DNA of 64,000 nucleotides from Rhizobium hidalgonense (GCF_002914525.1 NZ_LODW01000046.1:103424-167423); one strand, 5' to 3'. Numbered from the stretch's first letter, positions 39,701 through 47,298 are shown. Notes: a model not told the origin generated them from the letters alone. A program made the numbers and translations.

Positions 39701-39723
39701 TCATCCTTGACCGTGTCGTCCAT
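33775..39723 (-). CDS. Giant Ser/Thr kinase - AAA ATPase - GAF - PAS - histidine kinase
   Basis: 1982 residues from ATG 39723. Order: protein-kinase domain (about 20-300; catalytic loop GLIHRDIKPANIL near 160), AAA/STAND ATPase (about 335-620; Walker A SGHAGVGKS near 363, Walker B LTLFLDDLQWLD), a long helical-repeat middle (about 620-1290), GAF (about 1310-1460), two PAS domains (about 1475-1725), then HisKA (IAHEVRQPL near 1765) and HATPase (NLIMNANDAM, GMGMGLTISRS). The kinase DFG motif reads GFG (RLTGFGVAS), so the metal-binding Asp is missing and phosphotransfer may be lost. The histidine kinase looks intact. It probably phosphorylates the FixJ-like regulator downstream. The signal is unknown. 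Confidence 0.92.
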   Translation of the reverse strand: MDDTVKDEQKTRKNMFGRKRALASIGQQTSTNLRYHEPQSSWSDGDRIFTRVLIRSGNGASKAVLRVQLAAEHPSRTSLDRLAHEYRLRDELEREWAAKPLDFTTENGRIVLVLEDCGGVPLPQLMGRHSHGMAAELTVFLRLAKGIAAAVGKAHGCGLIHRDIKPANILADEAEGRVRLTGFGVASHLARARQAVEPPEVIAGSLAYMAPEQTGRMNRSVDSRSDLYAVGITLYEMITGQLPFTASEPMEWVHCHVARRPVPPSERVRELPGVISAIVMKLLAKNAEERYQTAAGLEADLRRALVESEKYGRIAEFPLGTRDVPDRLVISERPYGREREIAALTSAFDRVVAGAGPTLVLVSGHAGVGKSMVVNELHRALVPPRGLFAAGKFDQNQRNIPYASLAQALQGLVRVLLGKSEAELAPWRVALTEELGASGRLMVTLIPELESLIGRLPAVTDLPPQDAKRRFQLNIRRLLRVFATAEHPLTLFLDDLQWLDAATLDLLEDLCTQQDMHHLLLIGAYRDNEVSSTHPLIRRLTAIREAGGQVHEIVLTPLRLEDLTRMLADALHCGSKRVQPLARLVHKKSGGNPFFALQFLSTLPDEGLLEFNREQTHWDWDLDRIRAKGYTDNVVDLMLSKLRRLPDTTQAALNMLACLGNRAAVDTLALIRSENHDAVHAAFWAAARAGLVLLEEGSSYRFLHDRVQEAAYGMIPEDERAAAHLSIGRLLLMHTPPQALEENIFEIVGQLNCGGALIASGEERERLADLNLLATRRAKASAAYEAALAYAGTGAAYLPNDAWERRYELAFALELHRAECEFLTGAPAEAQARLAELASRATSLADLARVTRLRVDLFMSLGRSDQAIIFGLDYLHRVGISWSSRPTRSQVRQEYARLWRQLGGRPIEALLNSPSMADPVALATMDVLTSLVTPALFTNENLRCLVIGRMGNISLKHGNSDTSPYAFTAVGTVLGPYFGNYEAGFRFGLLGLDLTEQPGMERLKARVYLAFGNLAKSSSRHVRTGRALAQRVFETAQQVGDLTYAVLSRNNLVTYLLAAGEPLSQVQRDAEAGLDFARQAGFGVAVGFISGQLQLIRTLRGLTPIFGCFNDEGFDEQQFELKTDGKPGSCLYWIRKLQACVFAGDTLTALSAAAKAESLLWMTPAIFERAEYHFYTGLSLASALQGSCPETALYRKAIHAHRRQLDTWAAHCPENFASRATLLAAEIARLGNRELHAERLYEQAIQLAHAHALPQDEAIAYERASAFYRARGFDQIARLYLQNARRCYLSWGADGKVRQLEETYPQLRDGQSAPAATSTIEAPIEHLDLATVIKVSQAVSSEIVVEKLIDTVLRMAVEQAGAERGLLILSRGGEPRIAAEATIRGEAVHIELRNEAIAGVMPESVLNYVLRMREIVSLDDASAENAFAADPYIRHRAARSILCLPLINHAKLIGALYLENTLAGRVFAPGRIPVLKLIASQAASTLEITGLYRDLAEREARIGRLVEANIIGIFIRDIGGRIIEANEAFLQMVGYSRDELLAGQLLEKELTPPEWRERDVETETELRVTGSVRPFEKVYRRKDGGHVPVMIGEASFEGAGSQAVAFVLDLSESKRAEERLRASETRFRTFVDHATDAFFLHTDDLTCIDVNRQACESLGYSREELIGMHPRDFDGAIDEQALATLVDRVDAGRPMTFETLHRRKNGTTFPVEVRVGKFRQEEQWFRLSLARDITDRRQAEDAIQLARAELAHVSRLTTMGELVASIAHEVRQPLTGLVSSGNACLRYLDADPRDIVSARRAIERMISDAFRASEVIDRIRAMAKKSPERRDRLNVNDIVSETIGLVSTDLERSAVSLRTNLSDALPPIVGDQVQIQQVILNLIMNANDAMAAMPKGARELIVSTEKAAPNTVLVAVRDSGPVLDLAKIGDIFEAFYSTKPKGMGMGLTISRSIIEAHKGQLWATPNAPHGAIFQFTLPTDEK

Positions 39724-40530
39724 GGCACACCGCTCGCTTCGATGCCGCCCGCATATCATCTGAGGTGCAGGCATCGCAGATCCAATCAAGCTTCACCGAC
39801 TTTCCTCTCATGTCAACGAGCCTATGCTTCGGATTGTTGAGGCGGTCGCATCGCTGCTGACCTTCCCCCGACGCAGGTTCCGGGGATGCTGTTAAGGCAG
39901 TTCCGCGAAGAGCAAAGCTGCGGCAATGTGGTTGCATGCTTTAAGAGGCGCCGCGCCGGCAAGGGTGAAGGTCTTGCGGTCAAGCAAAACGCCGGCGCGG
40001 CAAAGTCGGCCCGTGATGGGAGGGCGTTTCTTTTAGGGCCGCTGCAACATTAACTCTGCCTGGAGCACCCTCGCTATTATGCCGAAGTATATTTGTTTAG
40101 CCCTTTCGCCCGATTTCCTAAACCAGACCGATTCTTCCCTGCCGACCTCCTCGTGCAGAAGTCATGCGATTTGCTGGCGCAGCGCGTTCGATCAGCGGAC
40201 CGCTCTCGAATTGGCGCGCACGGTACGGCACGCTGCCGAGTAGATGAAGGGCCTTGAGGCAAATCGTCGGGAGCGCCTGCTGCAAAGGTAAAACACTTCC
40301 GAATTTCTCCGAAACCCAGTTCGAAGTAGCTGCAGCGTAGGACTGCGACAGCATCCCGTTCCTTGCGCATACGTAAGGATGTTCGAGTATCGCAAATGTA
40401 GGTCGAAACAACTGGACCTGCCAGTGGCATAGGCCTAGTTTGCGACCTGTATCGGAGGCCCCTTCATGCTGCAGGGGTCAACACGAAACGAAGCTCTCGC
40501 TGACGACATCGGCCTCGCGTTAAAAGAAGG
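39724..40530. other. Intergenic, with one long hairpin
   Basis: About 800 bp without a convincing gene. GCCGCGCCGGC (39950-39960) and GCCGGCGCGGC (39991-40001) form a perfect 11-bp inverted repeat around a 30-nt loop. Minus-strand frames at 40077-40430 have poor coding character. The promoter of the giant kinase gene should lie near 39730-39900. Confidence 0.45.
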
Positions 40531-41064
40531 TTGAACCCGATCCTGCCGAAACACCGCCTCATCCTTCTGCGCCACGCGAAGTCCGCCTGGCCCGACGGTG
40601 TTGCCGACCGTGAACGGCCATTGGCGGATCGCGGGCGCAAGGCAGCCCCCGTCATCGGCGCTTATATGGTGCGCGAAAAGCTGATCCCAGATATCGCCCT
40701 CGTCTCGCCGGCCCGCCGGGCGCAGGAAACCTGGAAGCTCGTCCGCAGGGCTCTTTCGAAAAAGGTCTCGGAAGTCGAAGCGGCCGATATCTACGAGGTG
40801 TCGGCCGAGCGCATGCTCGATGTGATCCGGGCCGTCGAACCTGGCATCCGCACGCTGCTCATCGTCGGTCACAATCCCGGTATGGAGAATGCGGCCTCGC
40901 TTATCGTGGCGGACGGCAATGCCGATGCCATGTGGCGTATGCGGGAGAAATTCCCGACGGCGGGACTCGCCGTCATCGACCTCGATCTCGACGGATGGGA
41001 CGAGATTGCGGCTGGCACCGGTTATCTCGAGCGGTTTATAACCCCGCGATCCCTTGGAAAATAA
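40531..41064 (+). CDS. SixA-like histidine phosphatase
   Basis: 177 residues of the histidine phosphatase superfamily. The catalytic RHG-type motif is LILLRHAKSAWPDG, followed by ADRGRKAAPVIGAYM, the conserved LVSPARRAQETW and the second His in IVGHNPGMEN. SixA members remove phosphate from histidine phosphotransfer domains, and others are general phosphohydrolases. The start is uncertain: TTG 40531 is the only candidate after an in-frame stop and its AAGG directly abuts the codon, so the N-terminus may be altered. No operon partner is evident. Confidence 0.85.
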   Translation: MNPILPKHRLILLRHAKSAWPDGVADRERPLADRGRKAAPVIGAYMVREKLIPDIALVSPARRAQETWKLVRRALSKKVSEVEAADIYEVSAERMLDVIRAVEPGIRTLLIVGHNPGMENAASLIVADGNADAMWRMREKFPTAGLAVIDLDLDGWDEIAAGTGYLERFITPRSLGK

Positions 41065-41329
41065 GGCCACTTTCCGGTTTGAACTTGGGGGACATGGTGT
41101 AGGGCCCTGGTTCTACCCCGCGCCGGTTCCGAACGGGCCGCTCACGGTTCGACAACGGCGAATTGGTCGCAGAACCTATTCTCGTCAACGAAGCGATGGT
41201 GGACCGTCGGAGCGCCATCTGTCACCACGAACTGGCGTCCGATTTCCATTGGTCCTCTCTCTTCTTTCCACACTTTCTGAAAGGAAGAACTTCATCTCTC
41301 GAGCTTCCTAACATTGGTATGGTCTACAC

Positions 41330-41354
41330 GGAACCAACCGGACGACCGGGCGTT
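41330..41354 (+). promoter_or_regulatory. Exact EcfG (general stress response) promoter motif
   Basis: GGAAC (41330-41334), a 16-nt spacer and CGTT (41351-41354), the consensus recognised by the alphaproteobacterial sigma factor EcfG/RpoE2. It ends 26 nt before ATG 41381, an ideal distance for the small gene that follows. Confidence 0.65.
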
Positions 41355-41380
41355 TTTGGGTCGCGGGATTGGAGGTCGAA

Positions 41381-41743
41381 ATGGCAAAGAAAAATAGCAT
41401 TCCGAAGAAAATCGCTGGTTACAAGGTACCGAAAGCCCTTCGCAAGTCTTCCCTGATTAACGGATTGCTCGGGAGCGACATTGGTAGAGGCATCCTCGCC
41501 AATGCTCTGACGGCAGCTGCGGGTGCCGCCGCGGCGGTATTGGTTGAAGAGCACGACGATGTCGCAGATGCAGCCGACCGAAACATGAGAAAGGGAAGGC
41601 GGGCGCTCGGAACTGCGGGGACCGCAATGAGCCGGGCCGCCGAGGCCGCGATCGAAGCGGTGAAGTCATCCACGCGGGATGCGCTCCCCAAGCGCGTGCG
41701 AAAGGACATGAAGAACCGCCCTTCGGAAGGCGCGGTGCACTAG
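41381..41743 (+). CDS. Small basic hypothetical protein under a stress-type promoter
   Basis: 120 residues from ATG 41381 with GGAGG 5 nt upstream. It is Lys/Arg- and Ala-rich (MAKKNSIPKKIAGYKVPKAL, RKSSLINGLLGSDIGRGILA) with a short hydrophobic Ala stretch (NALTAAAGAAAAVLV) and an amphipathic C-terminal half. No family was recognised. The exact EcfG motif upstream suggests induction in stationary phase or stress. The composition is compatible with nucleic-acid or membrane-surface binding, which is only a guess. Confidence 0.75.
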   Translation: MAKKNSIPKKIAGYKVPKALRKSSLINGLLGSDIGRGILANALTAAAGAAAAVLVEEHDDVADAADRNMRKGRRALGTAGTAMSRAAEAAIEAVKSSTRDALPKRVRKDMKNRPSEGAVH

Positions 41744-41769
41744 CAGCCGCGCCCGAAGATGCGGGTTAT

Positions 41770-42039
41770 TTGGAACGCTACGCAGTTCAACGCTTCGCGC
41801 GCTCCGGGGTCGAAAAGGCCGCGGTGTCGGGTATCGCACGGATGTTTGTGCGCCTGGTCAAACGACATCCGCTTGTCGCAGCGGAGCTTCTGATCGCAGG
41901 GGCTGGCCGCGCAGGCAAGGTCGGCTGGGGCGAGCTGGAACAGCGGCTCACTGGCCGACGCAACGACGATGTCGAGCCGATTACGCACTCCGTCCCACTT
42001 ATCGGATCATCGAACCAGGGAAGCGATGAGGCAGAATAG
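41770..42039 (+). CDS. Possible small hypothetical protein
   Basis: 89 residues if TTG 41770 is the start; the frame is open upstream into the previous gene in a different phase. FARSGVEKAAVSGIARMFVR and HPLVAAELLIAGAGRAGKVG have good codon use. There is no clear ribosome binding site, so it may be a downstream gene coupled to the previous one or a remnant. Confidence 0.35.
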   Translation: MERYAVQRFARSGVEKAAVSGIARMFVRLVKRHPLVAAELLIAGAGRAGKVGWGELEQRLTGRRNDDVEPITHSVPLIGSSNQGSDEAE

Positions 42040-42199
42040 TCTCAACCGGCGCTCCACGCGCACGTCAGCGGTGACTATATAGAGTCTTGGATGCCTACCA
42101 TCAGTCCTGCCGCTTATGCCGGCATTCAGGATCTCGTTTAGCATTCAACTCTACCCGCCGCAGCGGCTCGCCGCAGGACGCACATACCCGGCAAAGAGC

Positions 42200-42331
42200 T
42201 GCCGATGTGCGAGCCTTCCTATCGGAAACTCATTCACTACAATCGCGTGCCCAAAGATGGCCATTTCGCCGCCTGGGAGCATGCGCAGCTTTGCCGCAGA
42301 GCTGCGTGCAACCTTCCAGTCCCTTCGTTGA
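42200..42331 (+). pseudogene. C-terminal remnant of an epoxide-hydrolase-type alpha/beta hydrolase
   Basis: The plus strand reads YNRVPKDGHFAAWEHAQL and then, after a frameshift at 42289-42292, FAAELRATFQSLR and a stop. This matches the C-terminal segment around the catalytic His (GGHFAAWEQP-type motif) of epoxide hydrolases. Sequence upstream of about 42200 is more decayed. Confidence 0.7.
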
Positions 42332-42362
42332 AGCAGGTCATTCCGCGGCCAGCAAGACGTCC

Positions 42363-42415
42363 ATGAAGGCCTCAGGCATGGGCCTTCATGGCCCGCTCAC
42401 CGCCACAGGCGGGCC
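42363..42415. terminator. Tandem hairpins between convergent units
   Basis: ATGAAGGCC/GGCCTTCAT (42363-42371 with 42381-42389) is followed directly by GGCCCGC/GCGGGCC (42390-42396 with 42409-42415). They lie between the hydrolase remnant and the end of the LacI gene and could block read-through from either side. There is no T-run. Confidence 0.5.
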
Positions 42416-42525
42416 GCCGTGGAAGAAATTCCGCTTCGAAGAGCCAAGCAATTGATTTGATTCGAACTGCCGATGGCCAATATGGTGCCGAGGGTTCGAG
42501 TCCGCTCAACTGCAATCTTACAAAC

Positions 42526-43596
42526 TCAAAAACGCGCTTCTCGCGTTGAGGCGCGTTCAACGATTTCGTTTTTCAGCACCACCTTGCGGGGCGTCTGGGC
42601 TTCGCCATTCAACCGCTCGACCAGGAGTTTAGCCGCTGTGGCTCCGAGATCGTAGACCGGTTGGCGTACGACGGTAACGGGGGGCGTCGTGACAGATGTC
42701 CAGTCCGCATCGTGGAACGACACCAGCGACAGGTCGTCCGGAATGCTAAGCCCCAGTCGACGGTGAACCTTGAACACCTCCAGGCCGATTATACTGTCCG
42801 ATGCAATGATAGCCGTCGGAGGCTGCGCCGATTGGAGCATCTCGGTAACAATGCGCTGCGTATGTTCCGGGGTGATGGCGCCGACGTGGACCCAATCCTC
42901 CGTGCCGATCATGCCAGCCTCGCGGCAGACGCCAAGAAACCCTTCGATGCGCCGCCGCACCGAGCCGGTACCGATGTCTTTTGCAGTGCGGAAGCGATGG
43001 TCCGGTGTGTCGCAGGCGGTAAGATAGGCGATGCGGCTGTGACCGAGCGCAATCAGCCTGCGCGTTATGTTTTCGGCGGCATGCCGGTCATCGGCAATGA
43101 CGGTGTCGACGTCGAGCGTGTCGCTTCCGCGATCGAGCAACGCGAGCGGCAACCCGGATCGAACAGCCTCATGCAGGTGCTCGACATCGTTTTCTTTGGC
43201 GGGCGAGACGATCAGGCCGTCGACACGCTTGGCAAGCAGTGTCCCGATGGCCGCCCTTTCCGCGACGAAGTCTTCCCCCGAATTGATGAGGATGACAGTG
43301 AAGCCCGCCTGCCGGGCGACATCGGTGATGCCGCGCACGGCGAGGCTGAAGAATGGGTTTTCGATATCGCCTACGACGACGCCGATCGTGCCGGAGCGAC
43401 CGGTCGTCATGCTGCGGGCAAGCTCGTTTGGCCGATAATCAAGTTCGCGCGCGGCGGCGGTGACGGCCTCGCGAACCCGGTCGCTGACGGTTCCATATCC
43501 GCCTAGAGCCCGCGCAGCCGTCGCCTTCGAGACGCCTGCCTTGTGCGCGACGTCGGCGACCGTCACGGAGGTGTTTCTGGGTGAGCTTTGGTCCAT
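42526..43596 (-). CDS. LacI-family transcriptional regulator
   Basis: 356 residues from ATG 43596 (AAGG 8 nt upstream; ATG 43602 is possible). HTH at 12-60 (VTVADVAHKAGVSKATAARA, LGGYGTVSDRVREAVTAAAR), hinge RELDYRPNELARSM, then the ligand domain (GTIGVVVGDIENPFFSLAVR, TAIIASDSIIGLEVFKVHRR). The longer frame to 43992 runs through the divergent promoter and binding-protein gene and is rejected. It is divergent from an amino-acid-type transporter operon whose promoter carries two perfect palindromes, very likely its operators. Confidence 0.93.
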   Translation of the reverse strand: MDQSSPRNTSVTVADVAHKAGVSKATAARALGGYGTVSDRVREAVTAAARELDYRPNELARSMTTGRSGTIGVVVGDIENPFFSLAVRGITDVARQAGFTVILINSGEDFVAERAAIGTLLAKRVDGLIVSPAKENDVEHLHEAVRSGLPLALLDRGSDTLDVDTVIADDRHAAENITRRLIALGHSRIAYLTACDTPDHRFRTAKDIGTGSVRRRIEGFLGVCREAGMIGTEDWVHVGAITPEHTQRIVTEMLQSAQPPTAIIASDSIIGLEVFKVHRRLGLSIPDDLSLVSFHDADWTSVTTPPVTVVRQPVYDLGATAAKLLVERLNGEAQTPRKVVLKNEIVERASTREARF

Positions 43597-43647
43597 GAGC
43601 ATAGCCTTACAAGAGATATTGGCGAGTGGCAAATGCGAAGACAGCAC

Positions 43648-43697
43648 TTGACAAACGTCAAAGAGACCGGTCTCATCTCGACTGAGACCGGTCTCAG
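43648..43697 (+). promoter_or_regulatory. Promoter with twin LacI-type operators
   Basis: GAGACCGGTCTC occurs twice, at 43663-43674 and 43684-43695 (the second extends to the 16-bp CTGAGACCGGTCTCAG). Centres are 21 bp apart, two helical turns, on one DNA face. A perfect -35 TTGACA lies at 43648-43653 with a weak -10 TCTCAT at 43671-43676, so operator 1 overlaps the promoter core and operator 2 the start region. The central CG fits LacI-family sites. Confidence 0.75.
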
Positions 43698-43822
43698 TAA
43701 GAAACGCACCTCCGGGTACGCTCATCACCGAACTGGACACACGGCACGCGCCGCCGTCCGCTTGGGACCTCGTGTGCCTTTGAAGACGAAGCAGATCACC
43801 ACCACCAGAGGAGACGAAACCA

Positions 43823-44659
43823 GTGCAATTGATCCAAGCCCCTAAAATCGTCCTTGCCCGAGCGCGCGCCGCAGCTATCGCGGTTGCTCTGGCCGTACTG
43901 GCAGGTGCCGCAATGCCGGTCCATGCGCAGGAAAATCCGCTCGGCCTAATCGACCCTGCCGTCATCAGCGTCGGCACGATGGGCGATGCCAAGCCTTATG
44001 CCTTCACCACGGCTGACGGCGGTTTCACCGGCTTCGACATCGAGCTGTTCCTCAATGTCGCCGGCCGCCTGGGCTTCAAGAAGGAGCAGGTCATCTTTAC
44101 CGGTCAGGAATTCTCGGCATTGATGCCTTCGGTGGCCAATAGCCGCTTCGATGTCGCCGCCGCCGCCATCGGGACGACGGAGAAGCGCAAGGAGACCGTC
44201 GATTTTTCGGATGGCTACCTGGCCGGTTTCCTCACCGTGCTGACGCCGGATGCCGGCATCACCGATGCGGCCGCCCTCAAGGGCAAGCGCCTTGGTGTGG
44301 TGCAGGGGACCTTGCAGGAAATCTATGCCGAGAAGAATTTTACCGGCGCTGATCTCGTCAAATTTCCGGATAACAACTCCGCCGTCTCCGCGCTCAATAA
44401 TGGCACGGTCGACGCGCATTTCCTCGACTATGAAGCGGCCAAAGATTATTCGACGCGCTATCCAGAGCTGAAGGTCGCCGTCAACATCCCGAGCTTCGAT
44501 GCGCCGGCCGGTTTCGTCGTCCGCAAGGGGAACGATGCCCTGCGCGAAGCGCTGAACAAGGGTCTGCACGAGGCCATGCAGGACGGTACCTGGAAAACCC
44601 TGCACGAGAAGTGGTTCCCGGGCACGCCAATGCCGGACGTTTATCTTCCCAGGCCGTGA
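43823..44659 (+). CDS. ABC transporter solute-binding protein, family 3
   Basis: 278 residues from GTG 43823 with GAGGAGA upstream. The signal peptide is about 1-37 ([18 protein letters not shown]). The mature protein has the family-3 core: [56 protein letters not shown] and [10 protein letters not shown]. Binding proteins of this family take polar amino acids or related amines and acids to a two-domain permease. It is the first gene of the operon, controlled by the divergent LacI regulator. The ligand is unknown; the amine oxidase downstream suggests an amino compound. Confidence 0.92.
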   Translation: MQLIQAPKIVLARARAAAIAVALAVLAGAAMPVHAQENPLGLIDPAVISVGTMGDAKPYAFTTADGGFTGFDIELFLNVAGRLGFKKEQVIFTGQEFSALMPSVANSRFDVAAAAIGTTEKRKETVDFSDGYLAGFLTVLTPDAGITDAAALKGKRLGVVQGTLQEIYAEKNFTGADLVKFPDNNSAVSALNNGTVDAHFLDYEAAKDYSTRYPELKVAVNIPSFDAPAGFVVRKGNDALREALNKGLHEAMQDGTWKTLHEKWFPGTPMPDVYLPRP

Positions 44660-44668
44660 TGCCTCCGG

Positions 44669-44712
44669 CCGGTCCGGCCCTCCCGTCGGACCGGTCCCTC
44701 TTTCAAGGGACC
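44669..44712 (+). promoter_or_regulatory. Two intercistronic hairpins after the binding-protein gene
   Basis: CCGGTCCG/CGGACCGG (44669-44676 with 44687-44694) and GGTCCCT/AGGGACC (44693-44699 with 44706-44712) share two bases, so they partly exclude each other. The second sequesters AGGGA, the probable ribosome binding site of the permease-ATPase gene, which could lower its translation relative to the binding protein. Confidence 0.5.
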
Positions 44713-44717
44713 TCCTG

Positions 44718-46226
44718 ATGAATTGGCTTGAAAACCTGCGCCGCAGCTTCCTCGACTGGAACGCCATGGCCGAAGTCCTGCCGACCATGATCACCGTTGG
44801 CCTGAAGAACACGCTGATCCTTGCGGCGGCCTCGACGGTGCTCGGCGTGGTCATCGGCATGGTGCTCGCCATTATGGGCATCTCCAGATCGCCCTGGCTA
44901 CGCATCCCCGCCCGTCTCTATACGGATATCTTTCGCGGCCTGCCGGCCATCGTCACCATTCTACTGATCGGCCAGGGATTTGCCCGTATCGGCCGGCAAC
45001 TGTTCGGCCCGTCGCCCTATCCGCTGGGCATTCTTGCGCTAAGCCTGATTGCCGGCGCCTATATCGGCGAAATATTCCGCTCAGGCATCCAGAGCGTTGA
45101 CCGCGGCCAGATGGAAGCCTGCCGCGCGCTGTCGATGAGCTACGGCCAGGGCATGCGGCTCATCGTCGTGCCCCAGGGCGTGCGCCGCGTGCTACCCGCG
45201 CTCGTCAACCAGTTTATCGGCAACGTCAAGGACTCGAGTCTCGTCTATTTCCTCGGTCTGCTCGCGACCGAGCGCGAGATCTTTCGTGTCGGACAGGACC
45301 AGGCCGTTGTGACCGGGAACCTCTCACCGCTTCTCCTGGCCGGGATCTTCTATCTTGTCGTCACCGTGCCGCTCACCCATGTCGTCAATGCTATCGACAA
45401 TCGCCTGCGGCTCGGCAAGCAGCGCCCGGCAATCATCACCAGCGGGCTGGAGGAGGTGAGCGAACTCGATGGCGCCGGCCGTGCATCCGAGGCCACCTTT
45501 AAGGGCGGAAGCCTCGATGTACGCAATCTTGGCATGGCCTATGGCGAACTTGATGTCCTGAAGGGCGTCGAGCTCTCTGTGAAGCCGGGCAGCGTTACCT
45601 GCATCATCGGTCCGTCCGGCTCCGGCAAGTCGACATTATTGCGCGGGCTGAACCGCCTCGTCGAGCCGAAGAGCGGCGACATCCTTATCGACGGCGAAAG
45701 CATCCTTGCCATGAAGCCGGAAACGCTGCGCCGCCGTGTGGGCATGGTGTTCCAGCACTTCAACCTCTTCCCCGACCACACGGCCCTGGAAAACGTCATG
45801 CTCTCACTGACGAAGATCAAGGGCCTGCCAAAGGCCGAGGCCGAGGGCATAGCCAGAGCGCGGCTTGCTGATGTCGGCCTTGCGACCCGGCAATATCACC
45901 GCCCCGGCGGCCTCTCAGGCGGGCAGCAGCAGCGTGTCGCCATCGCCCGCGCGCTTGCCATGGACCCGGAGGTCATTCTCTTCGACGAGGTGACGAGCGC
46001 GCTCGATCCCGAATTGGTCAAGGGTGTGCTCAATCTGATGGCCGATCTCGGCAAGCGGGGCATGACCATGGTGGTCGTCACCCACGAAATGGGCTTCGCC
46101 CGCCGCGTGGCCGATCAGGTCGTGTTCATGGACGAGGGGCGTGTGGTGGAAGCTGGCACGCCTGAGGCGGTCTTCGACAACCCGCAAAGCCCACGCCTCC
46201 AACGCTTCCTTGCGGAAGTACTCTGA
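44718..46226 (+). CDS. Fused amino-acid-type ABC permease and ATPase
   Basis: 502 residues. The N-terminal ~235 residues are a HisM/GlnP-like permease (membrane helices about 28-50, 70-90, 100-120, 195-215; EAA loop MEACRALSMSYGQGMRLIVV). A linker leads to a HisP/GlnQ-like ATPase (about 255-500) with Walker A GPSGSGKST, Q-loop VFQHFNLFP, signature LSGGQQQR and Walker B VILFDEVTSALDP. Permease and ATPase are normally separate; this fusion occurs in rhizobia and would homodimerise into a full importer. ATG 44718 has AGGGA 7 nt upstream, inside a hairpin. Confidence 0.92.
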   Translation: MNWLENLRRSFLDWNAMAEVLPTMITVGLKNTLILAAASTVLGVVIGMVLAIMGISRSPWLRIPARLYTDIFRGLPAIVTILLIGQGFARIGRQLFGPSPYPLGILALSLIAGAYIGEIFRSGIQSVDRGQMEACRALSMSYGQGMRLIVVPQGVRRVLPALVNQFIGNVKDSSLVYFLGLLATEREIFRVGQDQAVVTGNLSPLLLAGIFYLVVTVPLTHVVNAIDNRLRLGKQRPAIITSGLEEVSELDGAGRASEATFKGGSLDVRNLGMAYGELDVLKGVELSVKPGSVTCIIGPSGSGKSTLLRGLNRLVEPKSGDILIDGESILAMKPETLRRRVGMVFQHFNLFPDHTALENVMLSLTKIKGLPKAEAEGIARARLADVGLATRQYHRPGGLSGGQQQRVAIARALAMDPEVILFDEVTSALDPELVKGVLNLMADLGKRGMTMVVVTHEMGFARRVADQVVFMDEGRVVEAGTPEAVFDNPQSPRLQRFLAEVL

Positions 46227-46248
46227 GCACGCGACAGGGGAACATTTA

Positions 46249-47254
46249 ATGACACGAAAGATACGATGGGGCGTGCTCGGCTGCGCGGGCATCGCTGCCA
46301 AGGCGGTCATCCCCGCCATCCAGTCCAGCCGGCTCGGCCGTGTCACCGCCATCGCCTCGCGAGATCCGGGCAAGGCGACAGACATGGCAGCGCGCTTCGG
46401 CATCGCCAGCGCCTATGGCAGTTACGAGGCGTTACTGGCCGATCCCGATGTCGACGCGATCTACAATCTGCTGCCCAACCATCTGCATGTGCCGCTGACG
46501 GTCATGGCGTTTGAGCACGGCAAGCCGGTGCTCTGCGAAAAACCGATCTCCCTTGATGCCGCTCAGGCAATGGAATTCTCGGCGGCGCAAAAGGCCGCCG
46601 GCCTACCGGTCTGCGAAGCCTTCATGGTACGCCATCACCCGCAATGGAAGAAAGCGCGCGCCTTGGTCGCCGAAGGGCGGCTTGGCGAGGTGAGGACTAT
46701 CCAGACGATCTTCTCCTATTATCTCGACGATCCTGCGAATGTGCGCAACCAGGCGGGTATTGGTGGCGGCGGTATGCTCGACGTTGGCTGCTACGCCGTC
46801 AGCACGGCCCGCTACCTGTTCGGCGCCGAACCGCTGCGAGCAATTGTCCTGATGGAGCGGGCCGACCTTCGGCACGGACCGCCTGACGAGTGGACTGCTG
46901 GCATTTCCAGAGGGAAGGCAGCTCACTTTTACCTGTTCCACGCAGCTTGCGCTCACGCAGAAGGTGACCGTGCTTGGAACAGGTGGGCGCCTGGAAATCC
47001 CGATCCCCTTCAACCCGCAGGCCGACAAACCGACGTTGCTTGTGCTCTATGATGGTCGCGACTTTGACGGCGGAGGGCGCGAGGAGATCGCCATGGAACC
47101 GGTCGACCAATACCGCGAGCATGGCCGATGCCTTCGCCGAATCGTTACTCTCCGGCACCCCGCTCGATACGGGCCTGGAAGCGCGATCGCAAACATGAAG
47201 ACCATCGACGCGCTCTTCCGCTCCGCCGTCAGCGGCCGATGGGAAGAGCCCTGA
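46249..47254 (+). pseudogene. Gfo/Idh/MocA-family oxidoreductase, frameshifted
   Basis: ATG 46249 (AGGGGA upstream) starts MTRKIRWGVLGCAGIAAKAV with an intact NAD(P)-binding GxxGxA-type motif and VLCEKPISLDAAQA, the family EKP motif. Near 46862 the frame shifts. The other frame continues TFGTDRLTSGLLAFPEGRQL, TFTCSTQLALTQKVTVLGTG and FNPQADKPTLLVLYDGRDFD. Two further one-base shifts near 47110 and 47172 restore and end it with MKTIDALFRSAVSGRWEEP. Three indels in otherwise clean coding sequence suggest recent inactivation or sequencing error. It would be the dehydrogenase of the pathway served by the transporter. Confidence 0.85.
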
Positions 47255-47298
47255 CCGACCCATCAACCCCATGACCAACCGAGTTGAAAGACACTACC

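Noticed and set aside
42470..42530. GGGTTCGAGTCC as a possible tRNA T-arm
   Set aside because: The flanking bases do not pair as a 5-bp T-stem, and no cloverleaf surrounds it.
43603..43992. N-terminal extension of the LacI regulator frame
   Set aside because: It would run through the divergent promoter, both operators and the start of the binding-protein gene; the HTH is placed normally from ATG 43596.
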